A stretch of DNA of 64,000 nt from JASHSH01 sp036490215 (GCA_036490215.1 DASXEH010000029.1:25117-89116); one strand, 5' to 3'. Positions 26,356-35,610 are shown, counted from the stretch's first letter. Numbers and translations: made by a program. The notes: generated by a model not told the origin, from the sequence alone.

Positions 26356-27213
26356 TCAGCCGAAGCGGCCGGAACGGAAGTCGTCATAGGCTTCGCGGAT
26401 CTGCTGCTCGGTATTCATGACGAAGGGGCCGCGCGCGACCACCGGTTCACGCAGCGGTTCCCCTGCCCAGAGCAACGCGCGCACACCCTGCCCTTCGGCG
26501 GCGGCCACGGCGAATTCCGACATCCCCTCACCGCCTGGCATGTCCATCCAGACAACGTCGCCCGCACCGGCCGGTGCGCGATCCTTACCGAACACGCCCT
26601 GGCCTTCGAGGATGTGCAGGAAGCCGTTGTAGCTGGCGGGCAGTTCCTGCACCGCCGATCCGCCGGGCTCAAGCAGGAACTCGACCATCGTCACAGGGAC
26701 ATGGTTGAGCGTGGCGGAACGCACATCACCCGAGTGACCGGAGAAGACGCGCACGCGCCCTTTCTCGACCTGACGCTCGGGCATTTTGCCGCCTTCGAGA
26801 ATCTGAAAGCGCGGCTGGGTCATCTTCTCTTTGGCCGGCAGGTTCACCCACAGCTGCAAGGTATGAACCGTCTGCTGTCCGGCCGGCGCCTCGTTGTGAA
26901 TCACGCCGCGCCCCGCGGTCATCCACATCGCATCGCCGCTTGAGAATGCGCCGGTGTTCTTGCCATGCTCGCGATGTTCGAGCGTGCCTTCGATCACATA
27001 GGTTACCGTCTCGATGCCGCGATGTGGGTGATCGTCGAACACATTCGGGCCGAACCAGTCTTCCATCAGGAAGAGGAACGGATCGGTGCGCTTGTGATCG
27101 CCATCGCCGACCAACGGCCGCACCACATGGCCCTTGCCCATGCCCGGCCGCTTGAGGCTGGCCCAGGTGGCGGCCACGCCGCGCTGATGGATGGAAGGTG
27201 ACGTCATCTCCAT
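26356..27213 (-). CDS. Pirin family protein (first of two)
   Basis: A bicupin of about 285 residues. The N-terminal cupin has the metal-binding DDHPHRGIETVTYVIEGTLEHREH and the later Glu/His of GRGVIHNEAP. Some bacterial pirins are quercetin 2,3-dioxygenases. The C-terminal cupin is degenerate, as usual. The start is uncertain: ATGs at 27249, 27213 and 27207 are in frame, and the first would overlap the DUF4169 gene by 11 bases. 27213 is chosen for its better upstream GAAAG. A second pirin is at 49290. Confidence 0.88.
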   Translation of the reverse strand: MEMTSPSIHQRGVAATWASLKRPGMGKGHVVRPLVGDGDHKRTDPFLFLMEDWFGPNVFDDHPHRGIETVTYVIEGTLEHREHGKNTGAFSSGDAMWMTAGRGVIHNEAPAGQQTVHTLQLWVNLPAKEKMTQPRFQILEGGKMPERQVEKGRVRVFSGHSGDVRSATLNHVPVTMVEFLLEPGGSAVQELPASYNGFLHILEGQGVFGKDRAPAGAGDVVWMDMPGGEGMSEFAVAAAEGQGVRALLWAGEPLREPVVARGPFVMNTEQQIREAYDDFRSGRFG

Positions 27214-27238
27214 AGCACTTTCAACACGTCCCACGGCG

Positions 27239-27421
27239 CTACTCTCCATCCGTCAATTTTTTCTGATCCAACTGCCGGCGTTCCAGCTTCGACACGGCGG
27301 CCTCACGCTGCTTCTCGGTCTTGGTGCGGCCGAACTTGGTGCGATTTTCGGCGGCCTGTTTTTCTTTCTCGTCGCGCGCCTTCTCTTTGCGCACCCGGCG
27401 CAGATTGACGATCTCGCTCAT
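27239..27421 (-). CDS. DUF4169 family small basic protein
   Basis: A 60-residue, highly charged helical protein starting MSEIVNLRRVRKEKARDEKEKQ, the recognisable DUF4169 N-terminus, with NRTKFGRTKTEKQREA after it. It has no catalytic residues, membrane segment or signal peptide. The family is widespread in alphaproteobacteria with unknown function. It lies between the XRE regulator and the pirin on the same strand and probably shares a transcript with the pirin. Confidence 0.82.
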   Translation of the reverse strand: MSEIVNLRRVRKEKARDEKEKQAAENRTKFGRTKTEKQREAAVSKLERRQLDQKKLTDGE

Positions 27422-27431
27422 TGGGGCTCGC

Positions 27432-28286
27432 TCATTCGGCTGCCTGTTGAACGGTGCTGGCGATATAGGCATCGATCAGCGATTTGACCAGCGCGACATC
27501 GGCCGCTGTTGCCGGATTAAAGATCACCATGCCGAGATCGGGCCGTCCATCGACGGCGAAGGACGAATATTCGAGCGCAATCTTTCCGCCGCTCGGATGC
27601 AGGAGGTGCTTGGTGCCTTCGCCGTAATGGCGGACATCGTTCTCGCGCCAGAGTGAAGCGAATTCGGGGCTCGCATGGCTCAGCTCGTCCACCAGCGCTT
27701 CGATCTCTTTCGATGCCCCAGCGCGCGCTGCGTCGGCGCGGAACGCGGCCACCAGGAATCGCGTGCTGTGCTCTCGATCGGCCATCCGCGCACGTGACGC
27801 AGGATCGCAGAAGACGCGGCGCAGGATGTTGCGTTGCTCGAAGGGCACGGCGCCGTAGTCGCCCAGCACCGCCGCAGCAGCGCGGTTCCAAGCGATGACG
27901 TCCCATGTGGGCGTCCGGACAAAGGCCGGGCTGAATTCGAGCGAGTCGAGCACACGCTGCAATCGCGGCGAGATGCTCTCGACCACGTGATAGCGCACCT
28001 CGGGCTGACGGCCCAGGCCAAGGAGGAACAGATGTTCGCGCTCGACCTCGGTCAGCATCAGCGCGGCCGCGATCCGGTCGAGCACATCGGCCGACGGCGC
28101 GCCGCCGCGCCCCTGCTCCAGCCAGGTGTACCAGGTGACACTGACATTCGCGCGCTGGGCCACCTCTTCGCGCCGCAGCCCAGGCGTGCGGCGTCGCGTC
28201 GGCGCAAGACCGAAAGCGGCCGGATCGAGCTTGGTGCGGCGATCCTTCAGATAGGAGCCCAAAGGGTTGTCGTTGACGGGCGGCAT
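27432..28286 (-). CDS. XRE-type regulator with MmyB-like ligand domain
   Basis: A 284-residue regulator. The N-terminal HTH has LGSYLKDRRTKLDP, TPGLRREEVAQRANVSVTWYTWLEQGR and LDRIAAALML, the pattern of the MmyB group. The C-terminal part (about 100-280), with WDVIAWNRAAAAVLGDY, is the MmyB-like PAS-type ligand-binding domain, which binds fatty acids in known structures. It is divergent from the SDR gene at 28397, the usual target of such regulators. Confidence 0.9.
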   Translation of the reverse strand: MPPVNDNPLGSYLKDRRTKLDPAAFGLAPTRRRTPGLRREEVAQRANVSVTWYTWLEQGRGGAPSADVLDRIAAALMLTEVEREHLFLLGLGRQPEVRYHVVESISPRLQRVLDSLEFSPAFVRTPTWDVIAWNRAAAAVLGDYGAVPFEQRNILRRVFCDPASRARMADREHSTRFLVAAFRADAARAGASKEIEALVDELSHASPEFASLWRENDVRHYGEGTKHLLHPSGGKIALEYSSFAVDGRPDLGMVIFNPATAADVALVKSLIDAYIASTVQQAAE

Positions 28287-28396
28287 CGGCGTCCTATTAG
28301 CAATTATACCTGTATAACGTCACTACTTTACCCGGATAGCCTACGCCCCCAGATTGAGCCCGTCCAAACCTTTTCATGCAACGCAGGAGCGTTTCG

Positions 28397-29293
28397 ATGC
28401 GTGTTTTTGTGACTGGCGCCACGGGTTTTGTCGGTACCGCCGTCGTCAAGGAGTTGCTCGGCAACGGGCATTCGGTTCTCGGCATGGCGCGCTCGGATGA
28501 CGGCGCCGCGAAGCTGGCCAAGGCCGGTGCCACGGTCCATCGCGGCGATCTCCAAGACCTCGACAGCCTGAAGCGTGGCGCTGCCGAGTCCGATGGCGTG
28601 GTTCATTGCGGCTTCATTCACGACTTCTCGAAATTCGCCGAGAATTGCGCGATCGACGCAGCCGCGATCGATGCGATGGGCGAGACGCTTGCCGGCTCGA
28701 ATCGCCCGCTGATCGTCACCTCCGGCACCGGCGTGCTGCAACCCGAAGAACCGGGCAAGGCGATTACCGAAGATCAGCCGCAGCCCAATCCCTCGCCTTT
28801 CCCGCGCCAATCGGAAGAGAAGGGCCTGGCCTGGGCGACAAAGGGAGTCCGCGCGATGGTGGTGCGTCTACCGCCGACCACGCATGGCGCGGGCGATCAC
28901 GGCTTTGTGCCGATCCTGATCAATCTCGCGCGCGAAAAAGGCGCTGCAGCCTATGTCGGCGAAGGCCTCAACGTCTGGTCAGCCGGCCATCGCTTCGATG
29001 CCGCGAAAGTCTATCGCCTCGCGCTTGAGAAAGGCATGGCCGGCGCGCGCTATCACGCCATCGCCGAAGAAGGCATCCCCTTCAAGGATATGGCCGCGGT
29101 GATCGGCCGGCACCTCAACGTGCCGGTAGTCAGCAAGACGAAGGACGAAGCCGCCGCTCATTTCGGCTGGTTCGGTCATTTCGCCGGCATGGGCAACCGC
29201 AGCTCCAGCCAGAAGACGCGTGATGCGCTGGGCTGGAAACCCACCGAGATCGGTTTGGTCGAGGATATGGAAGCCCACTACTTCGCGAAGTAA
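28397..29293 (+). CDS. NAD(P)-dependent SDR-type epimerase/oxidoreductase
   Basis: A 298-residue extended/atypical SDR. The Rossmann motif GATGFVGTAVVKELLGNGH begins at residue 6, and VHCGFIHDFSKFAENCAIDA follows. The usual YxxxK is not obvious, so it may be an atypical reductase. The chosen start MRVFVTG has AGGAG eight bases upstream; an earlier in-frame ATG at 28376 lacks one. It is controlled, by position, by the divergent MmyB-type regulator. The substrate is unknown. Confidence 0.87.
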   Translation: MRVFVTGATGFVGTAVVKELLGNGHSVLGMARSDDGAAKLAKAGATVHRGDLQDLDSLKRGAAESDGVVHCGFIHDFSKFAENCAIDAAAIDAMGETLAGSNRPLIVTSGTGVLQPEEPGKAITEDQPQPNPSPFPRQSEEKGLAWATKGVRAMVVRLPPTTHGAGDHGFVPILINLAREKGAAAYVGEGLNVWSAGHRFDAAKVYRLALEKGMAGARYHAIAEEGIPFKDMAAVIGRHLNVPVVSKTKDEAAAHFGWFGHFAGMGNRSSSQKTRDALGWKPTEIGLVEDMEAHYFAK

Positions 29294-29303
29294 GCAGACC
29301 GCG

Positions 29304-30173
29304 TCAGGTGGTCGCGACCAGAAGCGCATCCGAATTGCCTGGTCGCAGACCATCGGACCGGTCGGCGAAATAGCGCTGCGCGATTTCGGCCGGCGACACG
29401 TAGCGCGTATTTTTGAACCCGGCATCGCGCGCCAGAATCGTCATTTCCTCGGGCGTGAAAAAGCTGATGAACGGCGTGCCGCCGACGCGTGCCCCTTTCT
29501 CCTCCGCCTCAAGACCTTCTCGCTCCTGCGGCTGAGCGAGTTCAAGCGGCAGCATGAAAGTCATCGCCAGTGTCGAACCCGGCGCGAGCGACGCCACGTC
29601 ACGCAGCGTTGCGGCGGTCGCGTCTTTGGTCAGATACATGCTGACGCCGGTGGAGACCACAACGGCGGGCTTGTTCATGTCAAAACCGGCATCGACGAGA
29701 TTCCGTATCCACGACCGGCCTGCGGTCGTTCCGATTTCGAAATCGACCGGGACCAGTCGCAACCAATCGGGAATGCCGAAGCCGAGTTCGATCAGGCGCC
29801 GCCGTTTCCATTCCTGCGGACCGGCTTGATCGACTTCGAAAACCTTCAGCGTCGCGCCGATCTCGGGCTTGCGTTGCGCAAAGCTATCGAGTCCCGCGCC
29901 GAGGATGACGTATTGGTCGATGCCGCGACGAGCCTGCTCAATAACCAGATCTTCGATCAACCGGGCGCGCGCCACCATCCAGGCGCGAATAAGCCGCGTG
30001 AACTGCGGATCGATGTCGGGGCGCCGGCGCCAATCATCGGTGGGTGCCGCCAATTTGAGCCCGACGGTGTCCTCAAGCACATGAGGCAACGGATCGATCT
30101 CGACATGCATCGCCCGCCACAAGGCAGAGCGCACCGCTGTTCTTTCGGGCCCTACCGCCGATTGATCGGCCAT
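29304..30173 (-). CDS. Class I SAM-dependent methyltransferase, LCMT-like
   Basis: A 289-residue member of the leucine-carboxyl-methyltransferase-like family common in actinobacteria and proteobacteria. Visible motifs are the N-terminal RTAVRSALWRAMHVE, the SAM motif QYVILGAGLDSFAQRK, the FEVDQAGPQEWKRRRL acidic turn, and VVSTGVSMYLTKDA. Its start is set at MADQSAVGP, because 22 additional upstream codons look noncoding. It converges with the SDR gene, 10 bases apart. The natural substrate is not known. Confidence 0.85.
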   Translation of the reverse strand: MADQSAVGPERTAVRSALWRAMHVEIDPLPHVLEDTVGLKLAAPTDDWRRRPDIDPQFTRLIRAWMVARARLIEDLVIEQARRGIDQYVILGAGLDSFAQRKPEIGATLKVFEVDQAGPQEWKRRRLIELGFGIPDWLRLVPVDFEIGTTAGRSWIRNLVDAGFDMNKPAVVVSTGVSMYLTKDATAATLRDVASLAPGSTLAMTFMLPLELAQPQEREGLEAEEKGARVGGTPFISFFTPEEMTILARDAGFKNTRYVSPAEIAQRYFADRSDGLRPGNSDALLVATT

Positions 30174-30400
30174 GATGCAATCACTCCCATGCCACTGCTG
30201 TTGCTTCTTTGATCGAACAGGGCTTGAACTGACATACATCCATGGCGCGAAATTGTGTGAAACAATTTACATCGATGGATTCACCTCGAATTTCGGCAGA
30301 GCCGGACCGAAATGACCGCGCGCCGCCTGCACAGTGTTGCATTCAAAGGCGCTGAGAGGGGCTTCGACTGCTCGCCGATCTATGGGAGACTGATCAGGCG

Positions 30401-30679
30401 TTATCGGCGGGCTGATATCCATTTCAGCCAGGGCGCCAAATGAAAGGCGCTCATCAGCGCGTACATCAGCGTCATCCCATTGAGCGGCAGCACATCCCGC
30501 ATCGCAGCGCAGATCGCATCGGACGGACCGCTGCAGAAAGCCGTCCACAGTGCCATCACCGCGAAGGTCGGCGCGGCGGCCAGGCCGAGCCAGCGGACGA
30601 CGCTGGGAACGATAGGATCGCCCCCAGCGCCAGCTTCGACGCCATTACGAATGGCAGCAGTCATCGCTGTACTCGTCAT
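30401..30679 (-). CDS. Small hypothetical membrane protein downstream of DUF899
   Basis: A predicted 92-residue protein. It has two hydrophobic segments, WLGLAAAPTFAVMALWTAF (about 29-47) and PLNGMTLMYALMSAFHLAPW (about 66-85), separated by a short loop with two cysteines. It begins inside the 3' end of the DUF899 gene (about 35 bases of overlap, or 20 if the second ATG is used), which suggests coupling. I do not recognise a family. The 160 bases after it (30240-30400) hold nothing I can support. Confidence 0.6.
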   Translation of the reverse strand: MTSTAMTAAIRNGVEAGAGGDPIVPSVVRWLGLAAAPTFAVMALWTAFCSGPSDAICAAMRDVLPLNGMTLMYALMSAFHLAPWLKWISARR

Positions 30680-31418
30680 GACGTTTCCACCAGATGCCCT
30701 GCTCGTTGCGGCCCAGAGGTGCGCGATCGAGCCATTGATACGCGCCCCACAACCCGTCGAGCCCACGCGCATAGGTCGAATAGGTGTGATAGATCGAGCC
30801 GCCATCCAGGACAAAGGCGCTCATGCCCGGCCGGTCGCGGCGATAGGTCGCGGCGTCGACGCCGCAGGTGGCTGCGAACTCTGCGACGGGCGGTGGGATC
30901 GGCGTCATGTCCATCGCATGGGTGCCGCGCGCATAATTGTATTCGACCGGCCCCGCCTTCTCCTGCGCGACAGTGAAGGAGACGTTAAAATCGAAATTGA
31001 AGTCGCCGCCCTGCGACGAGGCCCAGGGGAAGCTCCACCCCATGCGCTGGCGATAGGCGAGCAGTTTGTCCAGCGGCGCGCGCGATACCGCCATCAGCTT
31101 GACGCCGTGATTGGCGAGATGAACAGCGAAGCCGTCGAAGCCGTCGGCGATCATCGAGCAGGACGGACAGCCGGCCTTGTAGTCGGGTCCGAACATGAAG
31201 TGATAGACGAGCAGTTGCGAGCGCCCGTCGAACAAGTCTTTGAGCGTCTTGGTGCCCTGCTCGGTCTCGAACGAATAGCTCTTATCGATCCGGACCCAGG
31301 GCAGGCCCTGGCGCAGTTGGGCGACATCATCGCTCCGCCGCGTTAAATCTTTCTCGGCGGCCAGCAGATCGAGCCGCGCCTCCAGCCACTTCTCACGTGT
31401 TGCGATCGCGTGCGACAT
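30645..31418 (-). CDS. DUF899 thioredoxin-like family protein
   Basis: A 257-residue protein with a thioredoxin-like fold. It starts MSHAIATREKWLEARLDLLAAEKDLTRRSD and contains YHFMFGPDYKAGCPSCSMIADGF with the CPSC dithiol near residue 95, and DGGSIYHTYSTYARG near the C-terminus. The reaction catalysed by DUF899 proteins is not established. The start is the ATG at 31418, after a weak GAGAGG site. It is divergent from the HTH regulator at 31527. Confidence 0.88.
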   Translation of the reverse strand: MSHAIATREKWLEARLDLLAAEKDLTRRSDDVAQLRQGLPWVRIDKSYSFETEQGTKTLKDLFDGRSQLLVYHFMFGPDYKAGCPSCSMIADGFDGFAVHLANHGVKLMAVSRAPLDKLLAYRQRMGWSFPWASSQGGDFNFDFNVSFTVAQEKAGPVEYNYARGTHAMDMTPIPPPVAEFAATCGVDAATYRRDRPGMSAFVLDGGSIYHTYSTYARGLDGLWGAYQWLDRAPLGRNEQGIWWKRHDEYSDDCCHS

Positions 31419-31526
31419 AATCTTTTCGCTCCTCTCTGCCCAAGGCGACTTGCCGGGCGTTGAACCTGGGATAGATTTACGGCTGACTGCTGAAGAGCCG
31501 GGAGTGACAACTGTGTCGGGATTCGG

Positions 31527-32747
31527 ATGGACTCGCTGATCACGGCTGCGGCGCGGGCACTGGCCTCGGGCGATGCACTGAATGCGCTGAACCACATCGC
31601 GCTGCGCGACGATCCGCCGGCCCTGGCGCTACGCGGTATTGCGATGGCGCAACTCGGCGATCTCGACCGCGCTAAATTGCTGCTGCGCCGCGCGGCGCGC
31701 GCCTTCGGTCCACGCGAAGCGGTTGCCCGCGCGCGCTGCACGGTGGCCGAGGCCGAGATCGCGCTGGTCTCGCGCGACATTACCTGGACCGTGAAGCCGC
31801 TCGACCTTGCGCGCACCGCGCTCGAACGACATGGCGACCACGCCAATGCTGCCCATGCACGCTACCTCGCCATCCGCCGCCTGCTGTTGATCGGCCGCCT
31901 TGATCAAGCCGAGCACTTGATCGCTGATTTCGACCCCGCGCCCCTGCCCGCCGCCTCACGCGCCGCCTATGAGCTGACCGTTGCGGGCTTAGCCATGCGG
32001 CGCCTCCAGACCAAAGCCGCGCGCGCGGCGCTTGCGCGGGCCGAGCGCATCGCCCGTCAGGCGCGCATCGTCTCGCTGATGGCCGAAGTTGAAAGTGCGG
32101 CCCGTATTCTCGATACACCCGCGGCGCGGCTGATCGCGCAGGGCCAGGACCGACTGCTGCGGCTCGACGATATCGAAACCCTGCTGACCTCGAAGACACT
32201 GGTCGTCGATGCCTGCCGCCATGTCATCCGCCACACCGGCGCGGTGATTTCGCTCGAAGGCCGCCCAATTCTGTTCGCGCTTGCCCGCGCGCTGGCCGAA
32301 GCCTGGCCCGGCGATGTGTCGCGCGCCGCGCTACTGAAGGACGCATTCGGCGCCAAGCATGCCGACGAATCGCATCGCGCGCGGCTGCGCGTCGAGATCG
32401 GCCGGCTGCGCAAGATGCTAGGCAAGGCCGGCGGGATCGACGCGACCAAGGATGGCTTCGCGCTCAAACCGCGTGGCCGCACCGATGTGGCCGTGCTTGC
32501 GCCGCCGAGCGACGAAGCGCACGCCACCGTGCTGGCCCTGCTGTCCGATGGCGAGGCGTGGTCGAGTTCGGCCTTGGCGCTGGCGCTCGGCGTCAGCCCG
32601 CGCACCGTGCAACGAGCGTTGGACGAACTCGTGGCGGAGAGCAAAGTACAGTCGCTTGGCCGCGGGCGCGCGCTGCGCTGGATGGCGCCGCCCGTTCCGG
32701 GTTTCCCGACAAGCTTGTTACTCCCCACGGCGCTGCCCGGCGACTAG
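31527..32747 (+). CDS. HTH-domain protein with TPR-like N-terminal half
   Basis: A 406-residue predicted regulator. Residues 1-200 are Ala/Arg/Leu-rich helix pairs resembling TPRs (LRGIAMAQLGDLDRAKLLL and later repeats). A winged-helix-like part near 230-300 includes SHRARLRVEIGRLRKMLG. A C-terminal wHTH near 330-390 has SSSALALALGVSPRTVQRALDEL. The architecture resembles SARP/LuxR-like ligand-responsive regulators, but no exact family is assigned. It is divergent from DUF899 and 9 bases upstream of a propeller protein gene, so it may control both. Confidence 0.72.
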   Translation: MDSLITAAARALASGDALNALNHIALRDDPPALALRGIAMAQLGDLDRAKLLLRRAARAFGPREAVARARCTVAEAEIALVSRDITWTVKPLDLARTALERHGDHANAAHARYLAIRRLLLIGRLDQAEHLIADFDPAPLPAASRAAYELTVAGLAMRRLQTKAARAALARAERIARQARIVSLMAEVESAARILDTPAARLIAQGQDRLLRLDDIETLLTSKTLVVDACRHVIRHTGAVISLEGRPILFALARALAEAWPGDVSRAALLKDAFGAKHADESHRARLRVEIGRLRKMLGKAGGIDATKDGFALKPRGRTDVAVLAPPSDEAHATVLALLSDGEAWSSSALALALGVSPRTVQRALDELVAESKVQSLGRGRALRWMAPPVPGFPTSLLLPTALPGD

Positions 32748-32756
32748 GATGGGTGC

Positions 32757-33386
32757 ATGAAAAAAGCACAGGCGAACGTCGTCCGCGAATACGGCCCTTT
32801 TCCGGGCGTCGCCAAGGTCAACGGGGTCAGCTATGACGGCACCAATGTCTGGATCGGCGCCGGCGACACGCTGAACGCCTTCGATCCGGCGGATGGTAAA
32901 ACCCAGCGCGTGCTCGATGTGCCTGCCCATGCGGGAACGGCGTTCGACGGCAAGCATCTGTTCCAGATCGCGGGCGAGCAGATTCAGAAGGTCGATCCCG
33001 AAACCGGCAAAGTGCTGGCCACCATCCCTACGCCGCCCGGCGGCGCTGCCGGCATGGCCTGGGCCGAAGGATCGCTCTGGGTCGGTCAATATCGCGCGCG
33101 CAAGATTCATCAGGTCAACCCCGAGACCGGCGCGATCATCCGCACCATCGAGTCGAACCGCTTCGTTACCGGCGTGACCTGGCTCGAGGGCGAACTCTGG
33201 CACGCCACCTGGGAAGACGATCGCAGCGAGCTGCGCCACATCGATGCCAAGAGCGGCGACGTGCTGGAGGCGTTCGACATGCCCGAGGGCGTCACCATCT
33301 CGGGGCTCGAGTCGAACGGCAAAGACACGTTCTTCTGCGGCGGTGGCTCCAGCGGCAAAGTGCGCGCGGTGAAGCGGAAGAAATAG
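32757..33386 (+). CDS. Cytosolic beta-propeller protein, glutaminyl cyclase/YncE-like
   Basis: A 209-residue protein made of about four to five repeats with the pattern GxxWIGxxxxLxxFDPxxGKxxxxI: examples are NVWIGAGDTLNAFDPADGK, HLFQIAGEQIQKVDPETGK and SLWVGQYRARKIHQVNPETG. There is no signal peptide. Such repeats occur in YncE and glutamine cyclotransferase-like propellers; no catalytic glutamate of the latter is evident. It follows the HTH gene by 9 bases, so the two are an operon, probably a sensor-regulator pair (inference). Confidence 0.72.
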   Translation: MKKAQANVVREYGPFPGVAKVNGVSYDGTNVWIGAGDTLNAFDPADGKTQRVLDVPAHAGTAFDGKHLFQIAGEQIQKVDPETGKVLATIPTPPGGAAGMAWAEGSLWVGQYRARKIHQVNPETGAIIRTIESNRFVTGVTWLEGELWHATWEDDRSELRHIDAKSGDVLEAFDMPEGVTISGLESNGKDTFFCGGGSSGKVRAVKRKK

Positions 33387-33530
33387 GAAATATCTCACCG
33401 TCGGCACCTTCGGCGGCGACGTGATCGCCCATCACATCATAGAAGGGTGTGAGTGCGGGAAGCCATCTTTTGACGCGACAAAAAAAGTCGCTATTGTCTC
33501 CCCCAATACATGCCTTTGGGGGGATGAGTT

Positions 33531-34115
33531 ATGAACATATTTGGGAAAATAGTGCAGCCGCCGGCCGCTTTTGGTAAACGCGCCGCCGCCTTTACGGTAC
33601 TTGTGGTTCTCGCTGCTTGCACCACGCATATCGAACCGAGGAACGAGACCCAAACACCCCCGTCCGCCGCCTTCGGTGGGTTCACGCCGGTGTTGCTCAA
33701 ACCGCTTGGCAATCAAACCCCCAAGGATTTTCCGTCCGACGCCGTGGCCCGCGTGCAAACGGGTTTGCAAAACTGTTTGTCTCGCATACTCGGCTCCGTC
33801 GTTCTTTATAGCGATGATGCTGCAAAGGCGAACCCGACCGCGCTGGTGCTCGAACCCATCATCCTTGACGGCAAGAAGGTCTCGGTGGCGGATCGGATTC
33901 TCTTCGGCGCATTGGCGGGCAGTTCGGCCGTTCAGATGCAGGTGACCTACATTTCCGCAAAAGACGGCGCCGTGCTGGCCAAGCCGATCTTTTACGCCAA
34001 GGCCGCGGCAATGAGCGGGGCCTGGACCTTCGGCGCCCAAGACAACGCGATGCTCGATCGCCTGTCCGACAACGCGTGCCAATACACGTCCACCTATAAG
34101 ACCGCCACACGCTGA
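33531..34115 (+). CDS. DUF4410-like lipoprotein
   Basis: A 194-residue exported protein with a lipobox LAAC near residue 29. The body contains VARVQTGLQNCLSRILGS and VQMQVTYISAKDGAVLAKPI, a pattern like DUF4410 lipoproteins that bind or modify outer-membrane components. Function is not known. A GGGGG/GGATG stretch just before the ATG can serve as ribosome site. The gap before it (33387-33530) has no gene. Its neighbours have no clear link to it. Confidence 0.7.
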   Translation: MNIFGKIVQPPAAFGKRAAAFTVLVVLAACTTHIEPRNETQTPPSAAFGGFTPVLLKPLGNQTPKDFPSDAVARVQTGLQNCLSRILGSVVLYSDDAAKANPTALVLEPIILDGKKVSVADRILFGALAGSSAVQMQVTYISAKDGAVLAKPIFYAKAAAMSGAWTFGAQDNAMLDRLSDNACQYTSTYKTATR

Positions 34116-34218
34116 CGAAATAAGAGCCAGCCACCCAATCGTCGCAGCACCCGCGCTCGACCTCGGGTGCGATTGACCTATGGTATGATCGGCGCGGTCA
34201 ACACAGCGAGGTCATCCT

Positions 34219-35610
34219 ATGAGTCGCCGCTTCGACGCGATCGTCATTGGCGCCGGACAGGCCGGTCCGTCCCTTGCCGGCCGCTTGACCGGCGCGGGCA
34301 TGACCGTGGCCCTGGTCGAGCGCAAGCTGTTCGGCGGCACCTGCGTCAACACCGGCTGCATGCCGACCAAGACGCTGGTGGCCAGCGCCTATGCCGCCCA
34401 TCTCGCCCGGCGCGGCGCCGATTTCGGGATTGTATACGACAGCCCACCGCGCATCGACATGGCGCGGGTGAAGGCGCGCGCCGACACGGTCTCGCACAAC
34501 GCGCGCACCAATGTCGAGAAATGGCTGCGCGGCATGAAAGGCTGCACAGTGCTGCAGGGCCATGCGCGCTTCGAATCAACCGACACCATCGCTGTGGACG
34601 ATGAACGTCTCACCGCGCCGCGCATCTTCATCAATGTCGGCGGCCGCGCTTTCGTGCCGCCGCTGCCCGGCATCGATCGCGTGCCCTATCTGACCAACAC
34701 CTCGATCCTGGCGCTCGATCGCGTGCCCGAGCATCTGATTGTGATCGGCGGCAGCTATATCGGCCTCGAATTCGCCCAGATGTATCGCCGCTTCGGTGCG
34801 CAAGTGACGGTGATCGAACAGTCCGCGCGCCTGGTGATGCGCGAAGACGAAGACGTCTCGATCGCCATCTGCGAGAGTCTCGAGGCCGAGGGTATCGCCG
34901 TGCGCACCGGCGCCAGCTGCATTCGCGTGGCGCCGCATGGCACGGGCACAAGTGCGGGCGTGTCCGTGGGCGTCGATTGCACGTCAGGTGATCCAGAGAT
35001 CGCCGGCTCGGATATTCTTCTCGCTGTGGGCCGCCGCCCCAACACCGATGACCTAGGGCTCGACAAGGCCGGCGTGGCCACCGATGCGCGCGGCTATATC
35101 CGCGTCGACGATCATCTGGCCACCACCACGCCCGGCATCTGGGCGATGGGCGATTGCAACGGCCGCGGCGCTTTCACCCACACGGCCTACAACGATTTCG
35201 AGATCATCGCCGCCAATCTGCTCGACGGCGCAGATCGCGGCGTGAGCCAGCGCATCCTCGGCTACGCGCTTTATATCGACCCGCCGCTCGGCCGCGTCGG
35301 CATCACGGAGACCGAGGCGCGCAAGGGCGGCCGCAAGGTGCTGGTGGGCAAACGCCCGATGACCCGTGTCGGCCGCGCGGTGGAGAAGGACGAGACCCAG
35401 GGATTCATGAAGGTGGTGGTCGATGCCGAATCGAAAAAGATTCTCGGCGCCGCCATCCTCGGCACCGGCGGCGACGAAGCGATCCACGGCATCCTCGACA
35501 TGATGAACGCCGGCGTGCCCTATACGACACTCCAAAACGCTGTCCCGATCCACCCCACCGTCTCCGAACTGATCCCCACGGTGCTGGGCGAGATGAAGCC
35601 GGTGTCTTGA
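34219..35610 (+). CDS. FAD-dependent pyridine nucleotide-disulfide oxidoreductase, MerA/Lpd-like
   Basis: A 463-residue flavoprotein. Its FAD motif is IVIGAGQAGPSLAGRL, the redox-active disulfide is GGTCVNTGCMPTKTLVASA (CxxxxC), the NAD(P) motif is IVIGGSYIGLEFAQMYRRFGAQVTVIE, and the C-terminal dimer interface is TLQNAVPIHPTVSELIPTVL. It resembles mercuric reductase and dihydrolipoamide dehydrogenase, but the vicinal cysteines and heavy-metal domain of MerA are absent and no lipoyl enzymes are nearby. It probably reduces a small disulfide or quinone substrate. Confidence 0.88.
   Translation: MSRRFDAIVIGAGQAGPSLAGRLTGAGMTVALVERKLFGGTCVNTGCMPTKTLVASAYAAHLARRGADFGIVYDSPPRIDMARVKARADTVSHNARTNVEKWLRGMKGCTVLQGHARFESTDTIAVDDERLTAPRIFINVGGRAFVPPLPGIDRVPYLTNTSILALDRVPEHLIVIGGSYIGLEFAQMYRRFGAQVTVIEQSARLVMREDEDVSIAICESLEAEGIAVRTGASCIRVAPHGTGTSAGVSVGVDCTSGDPEIAGSDILLAVGRRPNTDDLGLDKAGVATDARGYIRVDDHLATTTPGIWAMGDCNGRGAFTHTAYNDFEIIAANLLDGADRGVSQRILGYALYIDPPLGRVGITETEARKGGRKVLVGKRPMTRVGRAVEKDETQGFMKVVVDAESKKILGAAILGTGGDEAIHGILDMMNAGVPYTTLQNAVPIHPTVSELIPTVLGEMKPVS

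Noticed and set aside
30267..30548. A 93-codon open frame downstream of the small membrane gene
   Set aside because: It overlaps the better-supported frame at 30401 and has no ribosome site or family.
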